Positions 1 through 6,282 of a DNA stretch of 25,868 bases are shown piece by piece. The stretch comes from a virus: positions 1 to 25,868 of IMG/VR virus record IMGVR_UViG_3300043410_002046; one strand, given 5' to 3'. Each line of letters starts with the position of its first letter. The first letter of the stretch is position 1. The position numbers were made by a program, and so were the translations under genes. The notes beneath the pieces are model-generated. The model saw only the letters and a program-made list of their open reading frames with translations. It was not told the origin of the DNA and ran no database searches.

Positions 1-1
1 T

Positions 2-409
2 AATCCTAAGGGCGGTCAAACATCAATTCGTATTGATGAACCCTGTGAAGTACTTGAAATCGGTACTGGTTTTATGATGATTCACAAGGACTCGATGAAG
101 AAGTACATTGAATCTTATCCAGAATACATGTATAAGCCTGATCATGTTCGCACAGAACACTTTGATGGTTCTCGTGAGATTCATATGTCATTCCAAGCTG
201 AAATTGATCCAGTATCAAAGCGCTATCTTTCAGAAGACTATTGGTTCTGTCAGAAGGCTCAGGCTTCTGGAATTAAAACTTGGTTCTGTCCGTGGATGAA
301 AACACAACACGTCGGAACATATATATTTGGTGGATCACTTGCTGATCTTGCCACAATTGGTGCCTCTGCTACTGCAGATCCAGGTGCTTTGAAAAAGAAG
401 AGTGATTGA
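2..409 (+). CDS. Glycosyltransferase, GT-A type, C-terminal part (5' end outside window)
   Basis: The frame is open from base 2, so only the last 135 residues are visible; the first internal ATG at 74 is not the start. The segment EIGTGFMMI followed about 50 residues later by SEDYWFCQKA and a CPW...HVG motif is the usual C-terminal half of GT2-like GT-A glycosyltransferases, where the acidic ED pair sits near the acceptor site. It probably transfers a sugar from a nucleotide-sugar donor, to phage DNA, a virion protein or host glycan; the acceptor is not deducible. It ends 26 nt before the clamp gene. The family call rests on motifs, not alignment. Confidence 0.65.
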   Translation, partial: NPKGGQTSIRIDEPCEVLEIGTGFMMIHKDSMKKYIESYPEYMYKPDHVRTEHFDGSREIHMSFQAEIDPVSKRYLSEDYWFCQKAQASGIKTWFCPWMKTQHVGTYIFGGSLADLATIGASATADPGALKKKSD

Positions 410-435
410 AATAAACTTTAACTATGGAGTATACT

Positions 436-1140
436 ATGAAGCTTGATCCGAAGACCGTTACCATTCTCAAGAGTTTTTCTTCCATGAGCACTTCGTTGCT
501 CTTCCGTGAAGGAAATGTTTTGAAGGGTGTTTCTAATCAAAAGACCGTTCTCAGCCGTGCTGAAATTAAGGATAACTTTCCTGTAAAGTTTGCAATTTAT
601 GAATTGCATAAGTTCCTTGGCTGTCTTTCTCTGTTCCAGGAACCTAATCTTGAGTTCAGTGATAAGTATGTTACCATTTCTGAAGGTAAGCAAACTACAG
701 ATGGTGATACTAATTCCAATGTAAGCAGTGTAAAGTTTGTTTATGCTGATGAAAGCTTGGTTCCGATTCCTCCGGATAAACATTTGACTTTGCCTTCTAT
801 TGATGTAGAATGTAAGGTAACAGCTAAGACATTGTCTGATGTTTCTCGTGCATCAGGTATTCTTGGTTTGCCGGAAATTGCTTTCGTTGGTGATGGCCAA
901 AACATTTACATTCAGGCTATTGATATGAAGACCGAAACAAGTGGTGTATCAAATGCCTTTAAGGTAAAAATTGGTGAAACTAACCATACATTTAACTTCG
1001 TGTTTAAGGTTGAACATCTCCTTGCACTTATGAATGATGATTATGAAATTCAGTTCTCGAAGGATCGTCTTTCTTACTTCAAGGGTAAGGACATTGAGTA
1101 CTGGGTTGTTATGGAAGCAAATTCCTCATTCAGTTCATAA
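436..1140 (+). CDS. 45: Sliding clamp, DNA polymerase processivity factor (T4 gp45-like)
   Basis: Encodes 234 residues, close to T4 gp45 (228). The start MKLDPKTVTILKSFSSMST mirrors the T4 N-terminus (MKLSKDTTALLKNF), and the segment FAIYELHKFLGCLSLF matches the T4 pattern around IYDLNGFLGILSL. The ring-shaped trimer tethers the replicase to DNA and, in T4, activates late transcription. I chose the ATG at 436 because a GGAG ribosome-binding site lies 6 nt upstream and the protein then aligns with T4; an in-frame ATG at 424 overlaps that site. First gene of the clamp, loader and RegA cassette, and followed at once by a strong terminator. Confidence 0.93.
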   Translation: MKLDPKTVTILKSFSSMSTSLLFREGNVLKGVSNQKTVLSRAEIKDNFPVKFAIYELHKFLGCLSLFQEPNLEFSDKYVTISEGKQTTDGDTNSNVSSVKFVYADESLVPIPPDKHLTLPSIDVECKVTAKTLSDVSRASGILGLPEIAFVGDGQNIYIQAIDMKTETSGVSNAFKVKIGETNHTFNFVFKVEHLLALMNDDYEIQFSKDRLSYFKGKDIEYWVVMEANSSFSS

Positions 1141-1141
1141 G

Positions 1142-1168
1142 GTAGGGACTTTTTAGTCCCTACTTTTT
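1142..1168 (+). terminator. Rho-independent terminator after the clamp gene
   Basis: A perfect 9-bp stem (GTAGGGACT / AGTCCCTAC) with a TTTT loop is followed by TTTTT and TCTTT. It begins just after the clamp stop codon and ends 24 nt before the clamp-loader start. It should let the clamp, needed in large amounts, be transcribed in excess of the loader genes, with read-through or a weak downstream start feeding gp44. Confidence 0.9.
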
Positions 1169-1192
1169 CTTTATAATATGGAGCACTGTGAC

Positions 1193-2131
1193 ATGGAAGA
1201 TTTTCTCTGGGTTGAAAAGTATCGTCCTAAGGCAATTAAAGATACTATTCTACCACCTGAATTGAAAGAAACTTTTCAACAGTTTGTTGATCAGAAGAAC
1301 ATTCCCAATTTGATTCTGAGTGGTGGACCTGGCATCGGTAAGACTACCGTAGCCAGAGCAATGCTTGAAGAACTTGGTTGTGATTATATTGTTATCAACG
1401 GTTCAAATGAAGGCCGACAAATTGATACTCTTCGCAATCAAATCTTAAACTTTGCTTCTACAGTTTCATTTTCTGGCGGCCGAAAATATGTCATCCTTGA
1501 TGAGGCTGACTATATGAATTCAAATACTGTTCAGCCTGCTCTTCGTAATTTCATGGAAGAGTTTTCCAAGAACTGTGGCTTCATTCTTACTTGTAATTAT
1601 AAAAACAGGATCATCGAGCCTCTTCATTCAAGATGCTCGGTGGTCGACTTCAAGTTTACTAAGGCAATGAGTTCAAAACTTGCCATTCAATTCTTTAAGC
1701 GTATTGAACAGATCCTTACTGCTGAAAATATTGAATATGATAAGGCGGTAATTGCTGAAGTTATTCAGAAATACTTCCCAGACTGGCGCCGAGTGCTTAA
1801 TGAACTTCAGCGCTATTCTGCATCTGGTAAAATTGACAGTGGCATTCTTGCTAACATTACCGAGTCTTCTATTAAGGAACTTGTTGCTTTTATGAAGGAC
1901 AAAAACTTTACTGAAGTTCGTAAGTGGGCAAAGAATAATATGGATACTGATGTAAACATTCTTTATAATCAGTTCTATGATTTTGCAAATGAATATGTAA
2001 CCCCAAGATATATTCCTCTGCTTATTACTCTAATTGCAAAATATCAATATCAAAATGCATTCTCTGCTAATCCAGAGATTAACTTTGTTTCATTCTGTGC
2101 AGAAGTTATGAATGAAGTAGAGTTTGCTTGA
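1193..2131 (+). CDS. 44: Clamp loader large subunit, AAA+ ATPase (T4 gp44-like)
   Basis: 312 residues, near T4 gp44 (319). The start EDFLWVEKYRP is the usual opening of RFC/gp44 proteins. Walker A is GGPGIGKT (44-51), Walker B is ILDEAD (101-106), sensor 1 is TCN (133-135) and the arginine-finger SRC motif is SRC (146-148). It forms the ATP-driven core that opens and loads the gp45 ring. ATG 1193 was preferred over ATG 1178 because GGAG at 1180-1183 is well placed for 1193 and the extra MEHCD is not expected. Its TGA overlaps the start of the next gene (TGATG), implying translational coupling. Confidence 0.95.
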   Translation: MEDFLWVEKYRPKAIKDTILPPELKETFQQFVDQKNIPNLILSGGPGIGKTTVARAMLEELGCDYIVINGSNEGRQIDTLRNQILNFASTVSFSGGRKYVILDEADYMNSNTVQPALRNFMEEFSKNCGFILTCNYKNRIIEPLHSRCSVVDFKFTKAMSSKLAIQFFKRIEQILTAENIEYDKAVIAEVIQKYFPDWRRVLNELQRYSASGKIDSGILANITESSIKELVAFMKDKNFTEVRKWAKNNMDTDVNILYNQFYDFANEYVTPRYIPLLITLIAKYQYQNAFSANPEINFVSFCAEVMNEVEFA

Positions 2132-2553
2132 TGGCAAAAGAAAAGTATGATTGGAGATACGAAAACAGTATCCACAAAGCTGGTTCTAAACTGATCGAGT
2201 GGAAAGAAAAACCTGAGTTTGAATACATTCAGTATAGAACTAATCTCAATCTCTCTAACTTTACGGCTACAATCTACCACGCTAATTTTCTAAATATGAA
2301 TTACCATTTGGATGATAAACTCCACTATCACTATTGTTATCATGGTATTTCTAAGGCAAGAAATGGCAGATTCTCTCCAAAGAGAGATAAGAAGGAAGAA
2401 GATGCCCGACTTGCCGAAGATAAGCTCATTTCCTTAATCCAGGAGCACTATAAATATAGTGTTGTAAAGGCAAAAGAAGCTCTCAGAGTACTCACAGAGG
2501 AGCAGATCAACACCATAAGAAAACAAAAAGAAAAGGGTGGAGTGAGTAAATGA
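2131..2553 (+). CDS. 62: Clamp loader small subunit (T4 gp62-like)
   Basis: 140 residues, somewhat shorter than T4 gp62 (187). Sequence resemblance is weak, but the position between gp44 and RegA is the T4 arrangement, and the helical, charged C-terminus (a LIQEHYKYSV segment, then KEAL...EEQINTIRKQKEK) suits gp62. In T4 it completes the 4:1 loader with gp44. The ATG overlaps the gp44 stop in TGATG, the coupling known for T4 44/62. The call is mostly by synteny. Confidence 0.75.
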   Translation: MAKEKYDWRYENSIHKAGSKLIEWKEKPEFEYIQYRTNLNLSNFTATIYHANFLNMNYHLDDKLHYHYCYHGISKARNGRFSPKRDKKEEDARLAEDKLISLIQEHYKYSVVKAKEALRVLTEEQINTIRKQKEKGGVSK

Positions 2554-2951
2554 ATAATTTATTAGAAACGTTAGTTGAGGTGAAAATAGCCGAAGAAGAA
2601 GACTTCCTGAAGATTAAAGAAACTCTTACTCGAATCGGTGTTGCATCTCGTAAAGATCAAAAGCTTTATCAGTCTTGCCATATTCTACATAAGCAAGGCA
2701 AATATTACATTGTTCACTTCAAAGAGCTCTTTGCTCTTGATGGAAAACCTTCTGATTTTACTGCCGAAGATAAAGGCCGTAGAAACACCATTGCACAGTT
2801 GCTTGAAGAATGGGGTCTTATTAAGATCGTTGATGCTGAAATGGTAAAAGATCCAAAAGCCCTAATGTCACAGATTAAGATTATTCCTTTTAAGGATAAG
2901 TCAAACTGGACACTTGAAGCCAAGTATAATATAGGCAGAAAAAAGAGCTAG
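2550..2951 (+). CDS. regA: RegA translational repressor of early genes
   Basis: 133 residues (T4 RegA 122) with strong similarity along the chain: DFLKIKETLTRIGVA (18-32), LYQSCHIL (39-46), YYIVHFKE (52-59), EEWGLI (86-91) and a final KYNIG near T4 KYTIG. RegA binds initiation regions of early mRNAs, including those of gp45, gp44 and its own, and blocks ribosome entry. The start overlaps the gp62 stop (ATGA). The N-terminus carries about seven residues more than T4. Targets here probably include the AU-rich starts at 436 and 1193. Confidence 0.95.
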   Translation: MNNLLETLVEVKIAEEEDFLKIKETLTRIGVASRKDQKLYQSCHILHKQGKYYIVHFKELFALDGKPSDFTAEDKGRRNTIAQLLEEWGLIKIVDAEMVKDPKALMSQIKIIPFKDKSNWTLEAKYNIGRKKS

Positions 2952-2959
2952 GACAAAGT

Positions 2960-3328
2960 ATGTTTAATATGTTTAAAGTGATCCGTAAAAAGCCCAAAAC
3001 TACCGCAGAAGAAAAGTTGGAACAGGTTACTAATATCCTGTTTCCACCTTGCGGGCGTGAAAGGTTGAACTCAGGTGATCTAGTCCAAATAGATTATTCT
3101 GTAGATACTAACCTTGATGCAGTACTGACCGACCTCCAAGACGGCCACAATGATAAAGTATCTCAGAAGACTATCAGTCGTTGTATTGAGCGTCTTATCG
3201 AAGTACGAAAAGTTCTCGAGGCCTACGGTGAACTTGATCCGGAAGCCAAGTATGTTATAGTAGACGACTTGAGTCGGAAGGAGGAAGACCTCGATGAAAA
3301 AGTACAGGCATCGAATAGAGAACATTGA
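2960..3328 (+). CDS. Hypothetical phage protein
   Basis: 122 residues, mixed alpha/beta and soluble, with no membrane segment. A basic N-terminus (KVIRKKPK) is followed by a central acidic DLQDGHND segment and a helical SRCIERLIEVRKVLEAYGELD region. It starts 8 nt after regA and its tail overlaps the next gene by 35 nt, so it belongs to the same transcript. Function not recognised. Confidence 0.75.
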   Translation: MFNMFKVIRKKPKTTAEEKLEQVTNILFPPCGRERLNSGDLVQIDYSVDTNLDAVLTDLQDGHNDKVSQKTISRCIERLIEVRKVLEAYGELDPEAKYVIVDDLSRKEEDLDEKVQASNREH

Positions 3329-3518
3329 TAAGTTCATCGAAGCGCTTGAAATAATGATTGATGCTCGTGATGATATGTGGGAGGAAGAAAAGTACTCCAA
3401 TTACAAGCATGCATGGAAAATTAAAAACGAAAGATATCTTCCAGCTAAAAGTATGCTTCGTGAAGCACTATATGATTTTGTTGTAGAAGTTATGGATGAA
3501 GAATCTGAAGAAATGTAA
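3294..3518 (+). CDS. Hypothetical protein
   Basis: 74 residues, mostly charged helix with an acidic end (MDEESEEM). The ribosome-binding site GGAGGAAGA lies inside the preceding gene and the two reading frames overlap by 35 nt. No known domain recognised. Confidence 0.7.
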   Translation: MKKYRHRIENIDKFIEALEIMIDARDDMWEEEKYSNYKHAWKIKNERYLPAKSMLREALYDFVVEVMDEESEEM

Positions 3519-3541
3519 CAACTATTGTTATAAATCTTTTG

Positions 3542-3570
3542 TTTACATTCTAAAATTCTTATGATAGTAT
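3542..3570 (+). promoter_or_regulatory. Sigma70-type promoter, extended -10
   Basis: TTTACA (3542-3547), a 17-bp spacer, then TAGTAT (3565-3570) preceded by TGA, an extended -10. It drives the gene at 3596. Confidence 0.75.
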
Positions 3571-3595
3571 TATGAAATGATAATGGAGAGTGCAT

Positions 3596-3769
3596 ATGGA
3601 TCTCAGAACAATCTATTCCGACTTCAGAAAACTTGAAACAAATGAAGACCGTGTTTCATTCCTTGTTACACTTCGTGGACTCAAGCTTCCATATGATATC
3701 AATTATGATAGGCTAATTAACTATTGGACGAATCACGTTGAACGCTCAGAGGAAGATGAAGAAGAGTAA
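3596..3769 (+). CDS. Small acidic hypothetical protein
   Basis: 57 residues starting MDLRTIYSDF and ending in a run of acidic residues (SEEDEEE). GGAGAG lies 5 nt before the ATG and a clear promoter lies just upstream. The acidic tail recalls small phage proteins that bind host nucleic-acid-binding proteins, but that is only a resemblance. Confidence 0.7.
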   Translation: MDLRTIYSDFRKLETNEDRVSFLVTLRGLKLPYDINYDRLINYWTNHVERSEEDEEE

Positions 3770-3776
3770 CACAATT

Positions 3777-3859
3777 GTTTCAATGTACAGGTTATGAAAC
3801 AAAAAAGTAGTTTTGTAACACATTTTGGCATATACAATCGAATTCTTTTGTGATATGAT
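3777..3859 (+). promoter_or_regulatory. Promoter module A with upstream dyad
   Basis: TATACA (3831-3836), a 17-bp spacer and TATGAT (3854-3859, preceded by TGA). Bases 3777-3835 are repeated with four differences at 19370-19428. The upstream part holds a GTTTCA / TGAAAC dyad, then AAAAAA and TGTAACACA. A second dyad (TGATAT-GATT-ATATCA, 3851-3866) overlaps the -10. Likely an early promoter with its control region. Confidence 0.8.
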
Positions 3860-3886
3860 TATATCATAATCTAAGGAGACGGTTAA

Positions 3887-4162
3887 ATGTTCAATTATCT
3901 GACGAAGGCGCCCTACACGGGTAATAACGAAGACGTCCTGGCTACGGCTGGCTATGAAAATCCTTATTTCCTGACCTACCGTCAGGCCCTTTCTATCGGC
4001 CGTCAGGTCCGTAAAGGTGAACGTGGTATCACACTTCAACGGATCGTTTGGGTCGAGGAAATTATCAAAGGCGCCAAGCGTAAGGTCCGTAAACCAAAGC
4101 GCTTCACGGTCTTTAATATTGATCAGACCGAAGAAGTTCAAAAAGAAAGTGAGGCAGCATGA
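3887..4162 (+). CDS. ArdC N-terminal-like (DUF1738) antirestriction domain protein
   Basis: 91 residues. The segment NPYFLTYRQALSIGRQVRKG, then ERGITLQRI, and later FTVFNIDQTEE, follow the N-terminal ssDNA-binding domain of ArdC antirestriction proteins (pattern W/FLT..QA...G..VRKGE+G and FNVDQTEG). The C-terminal metallopeptidase domain of full ArdC is absent, so this is a stand-alone mini version. Known ArdC proteins protect incoming DNA from restriction; early expression from promoter module A would fit. It overlaps the next ORF (ATGA). The stop is genuine, and no HEXXH frame follows. Confidence 0.65.
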   Translation: MFNYLTKAPYTGNNEDVLATAGYENPYFLTYRQALSIGRQVRKGERGITLQRIVWVEEIIKGAKRKVRKPKRFTVFNIDQTEEVQKESEAA

Positions 4163-4266
4163 GAAAAAAGCACTGGTTCTGGAACAGCCGATTTATCTCG
4201 GTCGTGGAAGGCTTGGCATTAAAGCTCAGCACTTATCTTTGGAGAAAGCAATGGAACCGTCAGTAA
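4159..4266 (+). CDS. Small basic hypothetical protein
   Basis: 35 residues, MRKKHWFWNSRF..., basic and aromatic-rich. Its ATG overlaps the preceding stop (ATGA) with GAGG 4-5 nt upstream. It overlaps the next gene by 16 nt. Too short for a family call. Confidence 0.5.
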   Translation: MRKKHWFWNSRFISVVEGLALKLSTYLWRKQWNRQ

Positions 4267-4451
4267 TTGAGAAAAGCTTTGAACCGGTTCACAAATTGAC
4301 CGTTGAAAAGCTCTACCAGCGTCTCAGTGATGTGAATCGTGCTATGGCTGTAAAGCCAATGGATGATGAATTTGAACTTGGCATCGACTGTCGGTTGGCT
4401 AATGAGCAGGCATGGTTAATGAATTTGCTCCACGAGATCGAAAAGTATTAA
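4251..4451 (+). CDS. Hypothetical protein
   Basis: 66 residues starting MEPSVIEKSF. I chose ATG 4251 because GGAGA lies 5 nt upstream (4241-4245). The same frame is open far upstream, but that part is in the shadow of 3887-4162. Helical and acidic toward the end (QAWLMNLLHEIEKY). Function unknown. Confidence 0.65.
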   Translation: MEPSVIEKSFEPVHKLTVEKLYQRLSDVNRAMAVKPMDDEFELGIDCRLANEQAWLMNLLHEIEKY

Positions 4452-4469
4452 CCATTCTTATCTTTTCGG

Positions 4470-4509
4470 TTGACTTTGGCTCTAGGTTTGATAGAATAGT
4501 ACTATCAAA
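4470..4509 (+). promoter_or_regulatory. Promoter with operator-like inverted repeat
   Basis: TTGACT (4470-4475), 16-bp spacer, TAGAAT (4492-4497) preceded by TGA. A perfect 8-bp inverted repeat TTTGATAG / CTATCAAA (4487-4494 and 4502-4509, 7-bp gap) covers the -10 and probable start point, a classic place for a repressor site. Confidence 0.7.
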
Positions 4510-4520
4510 TGGAGGTTGAT

Positions 4521-4625
4521 ATGACTGTGACTGATGGCTTTATTATCTTTGGCCCCCTCTTGGTTCTTGTGATTGGTATGGCTCTGGCCTTTGGTATCTA
4601 TCATTATAATGAGTCCCGCCGATGA
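4521..4625 (+). CDS. Small single-pass membrane protein
   Basis: 34 residues. MTVTDG is followed by a hydrophobic helix FIIFGPLLVLVIGMALAFGI and a short tail HYNESRR, giving N-out/C-in by the positive-inside rule. GGAGG lies 5 nt upstream. The stop overlaps the next ATG (GATGA). Confidence 0.65.
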   Translation: MTVTDGFIIFGPLLVLVIGMALAFGIYHYNESRR

Positions 4626-4990
4626 CAATGCATCTCTGCCCAGTCTATTATACGACTACTTCTTCCAAGAAGCGCAAGTCCAAGATGACTGGTCGTGCTA
4701 AATGGTCCCTTCAAGCTCACGAACAGTGGGTTGCTAAAATGACTGGTAATAAAAAGCCAGACCGCAAGTTGCTTGACAAAATGTGGCGTAGTGAATATAA
4801 TGAATCAATGGCAGTAGAGCGCTCTGCATTTCAGAAACGCGGTATTGTTTCTGGTGCTTGTGCCAAGCCTGATGAAAAAGTATATACTGGTGGCAACCTG
4901 CTTGGTATTGCTACCATGCATAAATCAAATATGGTTCCAGTGTTCAAGGCATCTGATGCCGAGGAAATCGCCAGAATGAGGAGAGGTTAA
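4622..4990 (+). CDS. Conserved phage hypothetical protein
   Basis: 122 residues. The opening MTMHLCPVYYTTTSSKKRKSK (1-21) resembles a widespread short phage family that starts with HL.P..YTTT and a lysine-rich stretch. Basic, soluble, no membrane helix. Translationally coupled to the membrane protein before it. Function not known. Confidence 0.7.
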   Translation: MTMHLCPVYYTTTSSKKRKSKMTGRAKWSLQAHEQWVAKMTGNKKPDRKLLDKMWRSEYNESMAVERSAFQKRGIVSGACAKPDEKVYTGGNLLGIATMHKSNMVPVFKASDAEEIARMRRG

Positions 4991-4991
4991 T

Positions 4992-5165
4992 ATGGACATC
5001 GTTCACATTCAGGCACAGGATCCTTCAGGAAATTGGCGGACGTATCATACGACGTCAAATAATTCTCAGAGGATCCTTAGTGAGATGAAAACACTACAAT
5101 CTCGCTTACCGAACTATCGCGTACGCGCGGTGGATCAAAATGGAAGAGTTGTCGACATTTTGTGA
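4992..5165 (+). CDS. Hypothetical protein
   Basis: 57 residues, MDIVHIQAQDPSG..., with GAGAGG upstream. It begins 2 nt after the preceding stop. The beta-rich pattern (NWRTYHT, RVRAVDQNGRVVDIL) suggests a small compact domain. No family recognised. Confidence 0.6.
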   Translation: MDIVHIQAQDPSGNWRTYHTTSNNSQRILSEMKTLQSRLPNYRVRAVDQNGRVVDIL

Positions 5166-5173
5166 AAAAAGTG

Positions 5174-5202
5174 TTGACAAAGTGCACTATATAATGTAAG
5201 AT
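5174..5202 (+). promoter_or_regulatory. Sigma70 promoter for the HTH gene
   Basis: Consensus TTGACA (5174-5179), 17-bp spacer, TAAGAT (5197-5202). The gene follows after a 51-nt gap containing GGTTACACGTG. Confidence 0.8.
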
Positions 5203-5253
5203 AACTGAGTAATTCGGTTACACGTGATAAATAAACTATGAACGGAGAAACTT

Positions 5254-5514
5254 ATGTCAAAGACTAATCAGGTATTGAAGGCTCTTCAGAACGGTGATGA
5301 ACTCACCGCCGCACAGATTCGCTCGCGTTTCAGTGTCGGCAATCCACATGATGTTATTCATGTTCTTCGTGAGAATGGATATGCTATCTATCTGAATAAG
5401 CGTAAGAATTCCAAGGGTCAGGTAATGCAAAAGTATCGTCTAGGCACACCAACCCGCAAAATTGTTGCAGCTGGTATTGCCGCTCTAGGTATTGAAGCTG
5501 CGGGACTCGTCTAA
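5254..5514 (+). CDS. Winged-helix / HTH domain protein
   Basis: 86 residues. LTAAQIRSRFSVGNPHDVIH (18-37) fits a helix-turn-helix, then LRENGYAIY and a beta wing NKRKNSKGQVMQKYRLG. It resembles short phage HTH proteins that use the pattern T.AQ...F...N....I..LR..G. It probably binds DNA and may regulate nearby early promoters. It has its own consensus promoter and a strong terminator, so it is a monocistronic unit, and CGGAGA lies 8 nt upstream. Confidence 0.7.
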   Translation: MSKTNQVLKALQNGDELTAAQIRSRFSVGNPHDVIHVLRENGYAIYLNKRKNSKGQVMQKYRLGTPTRKIVAAGIAALGIEAAGLV

Positions 5515-5541
5515 TCGGTAGGGTTTAATCTCTATCTAACT

Positions 5542-5571
5542 AGGCGGGATCCAAAAGGTTCCGCCTTTTTT
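5542..5571 (+). terminator. Rho-independent terminator after the HTH gene
   Basis: AGGCGGGA / TTCCGCCT forms an 8-bp stem (one G-U), followed by TTTTTT. It separates the HTH unit from the tRNA operon promoter that starts 5 nt later. Confidence 0.92.
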
Positions 5572-5575
5572 ATTG

Positions 5576-5604
5576 TTGACAGTATAAGCATTTCCTGGTA
5601 CTAT
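5576..5604 (+). promoter_or_regulatory. Promoter of the tRNA array
   Basis: TTGACA (5576-5581), 17-bp spacer, TACTAT (5599-5604) preceded by TGG, an extended -10. It is the only clear promoter before the tRNA genes, so much of the array may be one transcript. Confidence 0.75.
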
Positions 5605-5690
5605 AATAATACGTTGTTTGACATTGTTAGATTCTTGTTGAGGCAACTTCGGTTGTCTCTTCATGGAAGTATCACTGCGGTTCCGCGAAA
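5605..5690 (+). other. Structured leader of the tRNA transcript
   Basis: Contains GAGGCAAC-TTCG-GTTGTCTC (5639-5658), an 8-bp hairpin with one G-U and a stable UUCG tetraloop, and then a CGGTT / AACCG hairpin near 5678-5695. No ORF. Possibly a stability or processing element of the precursor. Confidence 0.55.
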
Positions 5691-5765
5691 ACCGTAGGTC
5701 GTTCGTCTAATGGATAGGATGCGCTTCGCGGTGGAGATATGGGTTCGAGTCCCATACGACACGGT
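5691..5765 (+). pseudogene. Degenerate tRNA-like element
   Basis: Has a good T-arm (ATGGG TTCGAGT CCCAT), a Glu/Arg-type D region TTCGTCTAATGGATAGGAT and an outer stem of GTCGT (5698-5702) with ACGAC (5756-5760), extended by ACCG / CGGT across mismatches. No 5-bp anticodon stem with a 7-nt loop can be drawn and there is no CCA. It may be a decayed tRNA or a tRNA mimic. Confidence 0.5.
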
Positions 5766-5783
5766 ACTTCTTTGTAGAGACAT

Positions 5784-5857
5784 CCTCCTGTAGCTCAAAG
5801 GTAGAGCACACGACTGATAATCGTGAGACCATGGATCGATACCATGCGGGAGGACCA
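5784..5857 (+). tRNA. tRNA-Ile(GAT)
   Basis: Acceptor CCTCCTG / CGGGAGG, D-arm GCTC..GAGC, anticodon stem CACGA / TCGTG with loop CTGATAA (anticodon 5816-5818), CCA encoded. The T-loop is ATCGATA, with A in place of the usual T54. Confidence 0.92.
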
Positions 5858-5904
5858 GTTATAAAATGAATAATAACAGTTTTCATTATTATTCATTTTA
5901 TAAC
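5858..5904 (+). repeat. Perfect 19-bp AU-rich hairpin between tRNAs
   Basis: Arms 5858-5876 and 5886-5904 are perfect complements, with a 9-nt loop CAGTTTTCA. It begins directly after the CCA of tRNA-Ile and ends 6 nt before tRNA-Pro. As RNA it would be a long double strand suited to RNase III cutting. Confidence 0.9.
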
Positions 5905-5910
5905 AAGAAA

Positions 5911-5987
5911 CGGAGTGTAGCGCAGTCTGGTAGCGTGGCTGATTTGGAGTCAGTAGGTCGCAGGTTCGAACCCTGCCACTCCGACCA
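5911..5987 (+). tRNA. tRNA-Pro(TGG)
   Basis: Acceptor CGGAGTG / CACTCCG, A73, CCA encoded. Anticodon stem GCTGA / TCAGT with loop TTTGGAG (anticodon 5945-5947). D-arm GCGC..GCGT is typical of bacterial proline tRNAs. Confidence 0.95.
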
Positions 5988-5991
5988 ATTA

Positions 5992-6075
5992 GGAGGTATG
6001 CGAGCAAGGTGCTCAAGCGGTCTTGAAAACCGCGCCACCGCAAGGTTGATGGTTCGATTCCTTGTACCTCCGCCA
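5992..6075 (+). tRNA. tRNA-Ser(TGA)
   Basis: Class II tRNA: acceptor GGAGGTA / TACCTCC, anticodon stem GCGGT / ACCGC with loop CTTGAAA (anticodon 6024-6026), long variable arm, G73 and CCA. Confidence 0.95.
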
Positions 6076-6080
6076 AATTA

Positions 6081-6186
6081 TCCTGCTTTCTAGATACGCA
6101 GGAGAGACCTGTGCCAGATTAACATGAGGGGAACGCTGGCTAATATCGGATTGCTTACCTCTTCAGATCAATGGGCTGAACCGATA
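6081..6186 (+). ncRNA. Candidate structured RNA between tRNA-Ser and tRNA-Lys
   Basis: No ORF or tRNA fits here. Three stem-loops can be drawn: TCCTGC / GCAGGA (6081-6086, 6098-6103), GCCAG / CTGGC (6113-6117, 6136-6140), and a compound stem TATCGG + TTCAG / CTGAA + CCGATA (6144-6149, 6162-6166, 6176-6186) with a 12-nt bulge. Family unknown; a candidate only. Confidence 0.5.
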
Positions 6187-6201
6187 AGGTGTATGGAATA
6201 T

Positions 6202-6277
6202 GGACCGTTAGCTCAGTTGGTAGAGCAGGAGACTCTTAATCTCTTTGTCGCAAGTTCGATCCTTGCACGGTCTACCA
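6202..6277 (+). tRNA. tRNA-Lys(CTT)
   Basis: Acceptor GGACCGT / ACGGTCT (G1-T72 wobble), loop CTCTTAA (anticodon 6235-6237), T-arm GCAAG TTCGATC CTTGC, A73, CCA encoded. Confidence 0.95.
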
Positions 6278-6282
6278 ATTAT

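Noticed and set aside
418-783. Minus-strand 121-codon ORF opposite the clamp gene
   Set aside because: Shadow of gp45; no ribosome-binding site and no similarity. All other long minus-strand frames were rejected for the same reason.
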